A stretch of 9,327 bases of DNA. It comes from Xanthocytophaga sp031424975. Its GTDB lineage: Bacteria > Bacteroidota > Bacteroidia > Cytophagales > 172606-1. The notes under the pieces are model-generated. The model ran no database searches, was not told the origin of the DNA, and saw only the letters and a list, made by a program, of their open reading frames with translations. Positions 6,147 to 9,327 of the stretch are shown one piece after another (the stretch's first letter is position 1; each line of letters opens with the position of its first letter). The position numbers and the translations under genes were made by a program. Location: assembly GCA_031424975.1 (NCBI GenBank), contig JANPIL010000344.1:1-9327 (forward strand), given 5' to 3'.

Positions 6147-7202
6147 TCATTTTTCATTTATTTTCACTGCCACCTCCACACTCAGGCCGGCCTTGAGTTT
6201 GCCCCGGTACTTGGCCACATCCGCGATTTCTATTTTCACCGGCACGCGCTGCGTTACCTTTACAAAATTGCCGGAGGCATTGTCGGGTGGCAGCAGCGAA
6301 AATTTGGCACCGGTGGCTTCCGAAAAGGAGGCGATTTTGCCTTGCATTGGCATATCCGGGTAGCTGTCCAGGGTTATTTCCACGCCATCGCCCACGTGCA
6401 GGTTGGCAAGCTGGTTTTCCTTGAAATTGGCGATTACCCAAAACACACTGTCGTTGACAATCGTGAACAACGGCTGGCCGGGCTGCACAAACTGGCCGGG
6501 CTGCACGTTTTTGCGGCCAATGCGGCCGCTTTCGGGAGCGTAAATGCCAACGTAGCCGAGGCGTAGCTTTTGCTGGTCAATGCGGGCCTGCTGCACGTTG
6601 GTCTGCGCCGTGGCTTTCTGCAAGGCGGCTTTCAGGATGGCAATCCGCGACTGGGCTACGGCCACTTCGTTCTGGGCGGCGCGGGCCTGCGTTTCCAGCG
6701 TGGCGTAGTTGGTTTTGGTGTCCTCTATCTGCTTGCGCGTAATGGCTTTGTCGGCAATCAGGCGCGTGTCGCGCTCCAAGTCCTGTTTGGCCTTATCGCG
6801 CCGGATGCGGGCCAATTCGGCATTGGTCGCCGCCGACTTTACGGATAACTGCGCATTGACCACGTTGGCGCGGGCATTGGCGATGTCAGCCTCCACCTGG
6901 GTTTGGGCGGCTTCCAACTCGTTGAGTGCCAGTTGGTATTCAGCCCCGTCAATCTCCACGAGCAGTTGTCCTTTTTTCACCAGTTCATAATCCTTCACGT
7001 TCACGTTTTTAACGTAGCCCGCCAAACGCGGCAGCACCGAAACCAGGTTGGTTTCAATCTGGGCATTGTCGGTGGTTTCGTGGTGGCGTGCATAGTTGAA
7101 CGACGAAACGCCGTACCACAGGGCCACGCCCGCAACAACGACGAGTACGGCCCGGATAATGATTTTACGACCGCGATTAGCGGGTTTTGCTTCGGTTTCC
7201 AT
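6147..7202 (-). CDS. emrA: EmrA/HlyD-family membrane-fusion adaptor
   Basis: A 351-residue protein. A short basic cytoplasmic start is followed by one membrane helix (about 14-34). Next is the family entry motif ETTDNAQIETNLVSVLPRLA (42-61) and the first half of the lipoyl domain, ending LLVEID. A long Ala/Gln/Arg-rich coiled coil covers about 87-210. The second lipoyl half is YAPESGRIGRKNVQPGQFV. A beta-barrel with FWVIANFKENQLANLHVGD and FSLLPPDNASGNFVKVTQR closes it; that last segment matches the EmrA signature closely. The adaptor links the inner-membrane MFS pump to the TolC channel in the periplasm. It is first in the emrA-emrB-tolC set, transcribed away from the divergent marR gene. 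A promoter with TAnnTTTG lies about 100 bases upstream and is overlapped by a palindromic operator, so repression by the MarR protein is the natural inference. Confidence 0.95.
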   Translation of the reverse strand: METEAKPANRGRKIIIRAVLVVVAGVALWYGVSSFNYARHHETTDNAQIETNLVSVLPRLAGYVKNVNVKDYELVKKGQLLVEIDGAEYQLALNELEAAQTQVEADIANARANVVNAQLSVKSAATNAELARIRRDKAKQDLERDTRLIADKAITRKQIEDTKTNYATLETQARAAQNEVAVAQSRIAILKAALQKATAQTNVQQARIDQQKLRLGYVGIYAPESGRIGRKNVQPGQFVQPGQPLFTIVNDSVFWVIANFKENQLANLHVGDGVEITLDSYPDMPMQGKIASFSEATGAKFSLLPPDNASGNFVKVTQRVPVKIEIADVAKYRGKLKAGLSVEVAVKINEK

Positions 7203-7207
7203 GCGGT

Positions 7208-7246
7208 GGCGGGAGGTTTGCAGTTCTGTGGGGATACTATTTTTTA
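7208..7246 (-). repeat. Degenerate intergenic repeat, copy 7, in the emrA leader
   Basis: On the minus strand it reads AAAAAATAGTATCC, a diverged middle, then GCAAACCTCCCGCC. It ends five bases before the emrA ATG, so it takes up most of the ribosome-entry region of the leader. The middle lacks the T/A dyad of the other copies. Confidence 0.6.
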
Positions 7247-7303
7247 TGCTTTCCGATGGCTTTCGTTTTCCGCAGGCGGTTAATCACCCGGAAATCAATG
7301 CGA

Positions 7304-7334
7304 CAAAAGTAAACCATGTTAATTAATAAGTCAA
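7304..7334 (-). promoter_or_regulatory. Promoter of the emrA-emrB-tolC set
   Basis: On the minus strand TACTTTTG (7311-7304) is an exact match to the Bacteroidota -7 consensus TAnnTTTG. Twenty bases upstream is TTG (7334-7332), a suitable -33 element. That TTG is part of the palindrome AGTCAATAGTATTGACT, so a protein bound there would block the sigma factor. Predicted transcription starts near 7297, giving an untranslated leader of about 95 bases. Confidence 0.65.
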
Positions 7335-7345
7335 TAGTATTGACT
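7329..7345. promoter_or_regulatory. Palindromic operator O1 (probable MarR site)
   Basis: AGTCAATA-G-TATTGACT is a perfect 17-base inverted repeat, a normal size for MarR-family operators. It covers the -33 element of the emrA promoter. The same GTCAATA-n-TATTGAC core recurs at 7413-7427. Confidence 0.75.
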
Positions 7346-7400
7346 ATATATTTTTGATACAGGTCAAAAAAGACTAAAAAATGAATATTTAATCCAAAAA

Positions 7401-7439
7401 ATCGTCTTTCTGGTCAATATTATTGACTAAAAAGACGAT
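7401..7439. promoter_or_regulatory. Extended palindromic operator O2 (probable MarR site)
   Basis: The core GTCAATA-T-TATTGAC (7413-7427) is centred on base 7420. It is flanked symmetrically by ATCGTCTTT (7401-7409) and AAAGACGAT (7431-7439), giving a 39-base dyad with only two mismatched pairs. It lies just upstream of the marR -7 element. Its centre is 83 bases from that of O1, close to eight helical turns. On the minus strand it is followed by TTTTTT (+ bases 7396-7401), so a leftward terminator is an alternative or additional reading. Confidence 0.7.
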
Positions 7440-7467
7440 CCAGCGAAACAATTTTGGCAAAAAATGC

Positions 7468-7475
7468 TATATTTG
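7468..7475 (+). promoter_or_regulatory. Probable -7 element of the marR promoter
   Basis: TATATTTG is an exact TAnnTTTG match, 20 bases before the ATG at 7496. No TTG stands at the expected -33 position (about 7445), so the promoter may be weak. A second exact match, TATTTTTG at 7349-7356, would give a longer leader running through O2. Placing transcription start near 7482 rules out the TTG codon at 7454 as the marR start. Confidence 0.5.
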
Positions 7476-7495
7476 AGAAAACTTACGTGAAAAGC

Positions 7496-8008
7496 ATGGA
7501 TCCGCGATTAATCGAAGAGTTAAACGAATTCAGGGGAAGGCGAAACCGGCTGATGGGCAAGTTGCTGCGCAAATCGTACCGGTTTTTGGAATCTTTGGCC
7601 GGTGAGAAACTGCACGAGGAGGGCTACGACAATTTCCGCATCGCCCACTTGATTATCCTGATGAACATAGACGCGGCGCAGGGCACAATCATCAATTCGC
7701 TCTCGCAGCGGTGCGGCATTACCAAGCAGGCCATCAGCAAGATTATCAAGGAGTTGCAGGAACAAGACTACGTCTCCACCGAAAAGCACCCCGCCGACGC
7801 GCGTGCCACGCTGGTAAGGGTTACCGAAAACGGGGTGCATTTCATGTTGGCCTGGCAGCGCGTGACCCAGCACATTGACACTCAATTCCGGGACATCATC
7901 GGCACCAAGAGGCTTGAGCAACTCAAGGATATTTTAGAGGAGATTGTGGAACACTACGAAACCAACGTTGCCAAGACCGACATTGACTTGGGTATGCTGA
8001 AAAACTGA
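7496..8008 (+). CDS. MarR-family transcriptional regulator of the efflux genes
   Basis: A 170-residue protein when started at ATG 7496. A TTG in the same frame at 7454 would add 14 residues but lies upstream of the likely transcription start, so I reject it. An N-terminal helical dimerisation part (LIEELNEFRGRRNRLMGKLL) is followed by the winged helix-turn-helix: IINSLSQRCGITKQAISKII (65-84), KELQEQDYVSTEKHPADARA and the wing ending TLVRVTENG (105-113). The D-A-R of the wing matches the D-x-R signature of MarR proteins. C-terminal helices complete the dimer. It has one cysteine (Cys73) in the DNA-reading region. Divergent placement beside a multidrug pump and two palindromes strongly suggests a ligand-released repressor of emrA-emrB-tolC and itself; the ligand is unknown. 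Confidence 0.92.
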   Translation: MDPRLIEELNEFRGRRNRLMGKLLRKSYRFLESLAGEKLHEEGYDNFRIAHLIILMNIDAAQGTIINSLSQRCGITKQAISKIIKELQEQDYVSTEKHPADARATLVRVTENGVHFMLAWQRVTQHIDTQFRDIIGTKRLEQLKDILEEIVEHYETNVAKTDIDLGMLKN

Positions 8009-8044
8009 AGCAGAACAATGCCAAAGTTATTTTTGGCTCAATGC

Positions 8045-8077
8045 TTGCCGCTTTCCGGATTTAATACCTTACTTTAC
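8045..8077 (+). promoter_or_regulatory. Possible weak promoter for the BON lipoprotein gene
   Basis: In the 104-base gap after marR, TTG (8045-8047) and TACTTTAC (8070-8077; six of eight match TAnnTTTG) are 22 bases apart, just before the BON gene. An exact TATTTTTG also occurs at 8028-8035 but has no -33 partner. This gap contains no copy of the intergenic repeat and no clear marR terminator. Confidence 0.3.
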
Positions 8078-8112
8078 GGCTCAACGTTCAACCACAAAAA
8101 CCCCGATTCCTT

Positions 8113-8616
8113 ATGAAACGCAAAAATCCCTTTTTCCTTTGCCTGCTGGCTATGAGCCTGATAGTCAGTGTGAGTGGCTGCAAGAAAAAACCCGACGATG
8201 CCGCCCTGACCCAAAGTGTGCAAACCGCCGTGCAAACCATGCCGGGCATCACGGTTTCGGTACTGGAAGGTGTGGTTACGCTAAGTGGCGAGGTTGACAA
8301 TGCGGGTATGATTGCCCAAGCCGAAGAAGCCGCCAAAGCCGTGGAAGGCGTGAAATCGGTGACCAACTCGCTGAGCGTAACGCCGCCCGCCCCGGTTGTT
8401 ACCGAACCGGCCATCACCTTCTCGCCCGACGAAACCCTGAAAACCGCCGTTGAAGCCAGCCTTACCAAAAACAACATAAGCGGCGTAATGGTAGCCGCGC
8501 AAGACGGCGAAATCACGCTGACCGGCGAGGTGAAACGCGCCAACCTGCAAAGCGTAATCAAGGCCGCCAACGAAGCCAAGCCCAAAAAGGTAAATAACCA
8601 ACTCACTATCAAGTAA
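8113..8616 (+). CDS. Lipoprotein with two BON domains
   Basis: A 167-residue protein. The signal MKRKNPFFLCLLAMSLIVSV ends in lipobox VSGC, with Cys23 to be lipidated. Two repeated BON domains follow. The first (about 28-90) has ALTQSVQTAVQTMPGITVSV and GVVTLSGEVDNAGMIAQAEE, then VEGVKSVTNSLSV. A Pro/Val linker (PPAPVVTEPA) leads to the second (about 105-167) with ETLKTAVEASL, DGEITLTGEVKRANLQSVI and a final VNNQLTIK strand. The V-x-L-x-GEV pattern and the closing strand are the BON hallmarks. Proteins of this type (compare OsmY and DolP) bind membranes or help keep the envelope intact under stress; the exact job here is not known. It is lipid-anchored, probably in the outer membrane facing the periplasm. 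A hairpin begins at the stop codon. Confidence 0.9.
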   Translation: MKRKNPFFLCLLAMSLIVSVSGCKKKPDDAALTQSVQTAVQTMPGITVSVLEGVVTLSGEVDNAGMIAQAEEAAKAVEGVKSVTNSLSVTPPAPVVTEPAITFSPDETLKTAVEASLTKNNISGVMVAAQDGEITLTGEVKRANLQSVIKAANEAKPKKVNNQLTIK

Positions 8617-8653
8617 AAGCCTCCCCCAACCCCCTCCGAAGGAGGGGGCTTTT
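8615..8653 (+). terminator. Hairpin terminator after the BON gene
   Basis: The inner stem is CCCCCTCC (8630-8637) / GGAGGGGG (8641-8648) with loop GAA. An outer AAAAGCC (8615-8621) can pair with GGCTTTT (8647-8653) as an alternative. A short TTTT run follows. It overlaps the last base of the BON stop codon. The same sequence recurs in inverted orientation at 8716-8745, so it is also a member of a G/C-rich repeat family. Confidence 0.6.
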
Positions 8654-8673
8654 GAACACTTTCTTTGGGAGCA

Positions 8674-8706
8674 GAAATAGTATCTCTCTAAAATTCCAAA
8701 CCCGCC
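8674..8706 (+). repeat. Intergenic 33-base repeat, copy 8
   Basis: Reads GAAATAGTATC, TCTCTAAAAT, TCCAAACCCGCC. It lies between two inverted G/C-rich hairpins, the same arrangement as around copy 5. Confidence 0.8.
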
Positions 8707-8715
8707 AATCTTTCT

Positions 8716-8745
8716 CCCCCTCCTTCGGAGGGGGCTGGGGGGAGG
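8716..8745 (-). repeat. Inverted copy of the G/C-rich hairpin
   Basis: CCCCCTCC-TTC-GGAGGGGG followed by CTGGGGGGAGG is almost the exact reverse complement of 8621-8648. It ends 16 bases before the BON-LysM gene and faces its leader. Together the two hairpins could pair with each other across repeat copy 8 and form one long structure. Confidence 0.6.
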
Positions 8746-8761
8746 CTCTTCCTTCAATATT

Positions 8762-9139
8762 ATGGCATTACAAGATAAATACCAATCGCTCGTCAATTTG
8801 GCAAATACCAAAGGCGTGACCGGCCTGCAGGTGCGTGAGCAAGACAATATCCTTTACATTGACGGCACGGCTCCCAGCGAAGAAGTGAAACAGCAGATTT
8901 GGGATACGTACGGCGCGATTGACCCCGATTACCGCGCCGGCGACCTGATCCTGAACCTCGAAGTGGAAGCATCGGAAACGGAGCAGACCTACACCGTGAA
9001 AAGCGGTGACTCGTTGAGCAAAATCGCGACGCATTATCCGGGGGTGACTTGGCAGGAGATTTTCGAGGCCAACAAGGATCAAATCAAAAACGCGAACCTG
9101 ATCCATCCGGGCCAGAAACTGCGGATTCCGGTGAAGTAA
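8762..9139 (+). CDS. BON-LysM protein, Kbp/YgaU-like
   Basis: A 125-residue protein without signal peptide or lipobox. Residues 1-70 form a BON-like domain (MALQDKYQSLVNLANTKGV, GLQVREQDNILYIDGTAPSE, and a closing LILNLEV strand). Residues 76-123 are a LysM domain: TYTVKSGDSLSKIATHYPG, WQEIFEANKDQIKNANLI and HPGQKLRIP. This order and size match E. coli Kbp (YgaU), a cytoplasmic potassium-binding protein with BON then LysM. That the protein here binds potassium is inference by family. The start ATG at 8762 follows a short AT-rich stretch after the inverted hairpin. It may have its own transcript or be read through from the BON lipoprotein gene 145 bases upstream. A strong terminator follows. 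Confidence 0.9.
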   Translation: MALQDKYQSLVNLANTKGVTGLQVREQDNILYIDGTAPSEEVKQQIWDTYGAIDPDYRAGDLILNLEVEASETEQTYTVKSGDSLSKIATHYPGVTWQEIFEANKDQIKNANLIHPGQKLRIPVK

Positions 9140-9160
9140 ATCGGATGGCATTCGCCTGAG

Positions 9161-9203
9161 AAACGCCAAACCCCGGCTTGCAAGGCCGGGGTTTGGCGTT
9201 TTT
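9161..9203 (+). terminator. Rho-independent terminator after the BON-LysM gene
   Basis: AAACGCCAAACCCCGGC (9161-9177) pairs perfectly with GCCGGGGTTTGGCGTTT (9185-9201) around a short loop and is followed by more T (to 9203). It starts 21 bases after the stop codon. The right arm doubles as the GGGTTTGGCGTTTT half of intergenic repeat copy 9. Confidence 0.9.
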
Positions 9204-9218
9204 GAAAGATACTATTTT
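9188..9218 (-). repeat. Intergenic repeat, copy 9, fused to a terminator arm
   Basis: On the minus strand it reads AAAATAGTATC, TTTCAAAAA, CGCCAAACCCC. The CGCCAAACCCC half is also one arm of the terminator at 9161-9203. The usual end CCCGCC is CCCCGG here. Confidence 0.7.
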
Positions 9219-9262
9219 CAAAACGGCGGGTTGTCGTCCAGTCGGTTGTTTCCTTCAAGGAA

Positions 9263-9327
9263 TCATTTCAAACGATACCGGCTTACAAGAATGCCTTTTG
9301 CCTCGTATTGGTAAAGTTGGTGGAAGT
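9263..9327 (-). CDS. Possible 3' end of a minus-strand gene
   Basis: From the window edge one minus-strand frame is open for 20 codons to TGA at 9265-9263, ending LYQYEAKGILVSRYRLK. The pattern (aromatic pair, charged turn, then V-x-x-x-x-L-K end) is reminiscent of the C-terminal sorting domain of proteins secreted by the type IX system. The stretch is too short to be sure it is coding, and a second minus frame is also open here. Convergent orientation with the BON-LysM gene fits the terminator between them. Confidence 0.3.
   Translation of the reverse strand, partial: FHQLYQYEAKGILVSRYRLK

Noticed and set aside
7454..7495. Longer MarR start at TTG 7454
   Set aside because: It lies upstream of the likely transcription start set by TATATTTG at 7468-7475, and the ATG at 7496 gives a normal MarR length.
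8009..8112. Small RNA or hidden gene between marR and the BON gene
   Set aside because: I see only weak promoter-like motifs, no stable hairpin and no open frame of useful length.
748..9218. The interspersed repeat as a CRISPR array or as a regular promoter
   Set aside because: Copies are spread singly about 0.6-1.4 kb apart, in both orientations, with genes between them, so it is not an array. The TAnnTTTG-like part is not conserved between copies and no fixed -33 element accompanies it.
1..9327. Defence, toxin-antitoxin, transposase, tRNA or rRNA genes
   Set aside because: None of the supported coding regions carries motifs of such systems, and no cloverleaf or ribosomal RNA sequence was recognised on either strand.

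Overview
The window looks like ordinary chromosomal DNA of a member of the phylum Bacteroidota. The support is: TAnnTTTG-type -7 promoter elements, an OmpA protein preceded by a carboxypeptidase-regulatory-like domain, several short lipoproteins with FNAC/VSGC lipoboxes, A-rich leaders instead of strong Shine-Dalgarno sites, and abundant short intergenic repeats. Class or genus cannot be fixed from the sequence.

Layout, left to right. 1-594 (+) is the 3' end of an OmpA-family gene, closed by a 53-base perfect hairpin. Seven genes then run leftward on the minus strand. In transcription order they are a MarR-controlled tripartite drug-efflux set: an EmrA/HlyD adaptor (7202-6147), an EmrB/DHA2 14-helix MFS pump (6047-4473) and a TolC-like outer-membrane channel (4373-3072). 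These are followed by a secreted probable beta-barrel protein (2929-2195), a small free-standing acyl carrier protein (2071-1823) and two tandemly duplicated lipoproteins (1809-1372 and 1216-782). The duplication also copied the end of the acyl carrier gene, which survives as a decayed stump at about 1233-1290. A divergent MarR-family regulator (7496-8008, +) sits across a 293-base control region that holds two palindromic operators and recognisable promoters. Beyond it on the plus strand are a two-BON-domain lipoprotein (8113-8616) and a small BON-LysM (Kbp/YgaU-like) protein (8762-9139) with a classic terminator. The last bases may hold the 3' end of a minus-strand gene.

How the genes fit together: the MarR protein probably represses emrA-emrB-tolC, and perhaps itself, by binding GTCAATA-n-TATTGAC palindromes. 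One of these covers the -33 element of the pump promoter. Adaptor, pump and channel would span the whole envelope and export a hydrophobic toxic compound. The OmpA, BON and LysM proteins are envelope-maintenance genes and need not belong to the pump.

The least ordinary feature is a 31-39 base interspersed repeat (AAATAGTAT, a small T/A dyad, then CAAACCCGCC). It occurs nine times, in either orientation, in almost every intergenic gap longer than 60 bases. Only the marR-BON gap lacks it, and no copy lies wholly inside a gene. One copy supplies the stop codon of the beta-barrel gene and another merges with a terminator arm. I found no defence island, CRISPR array, transposase, tRNA or rRNA.
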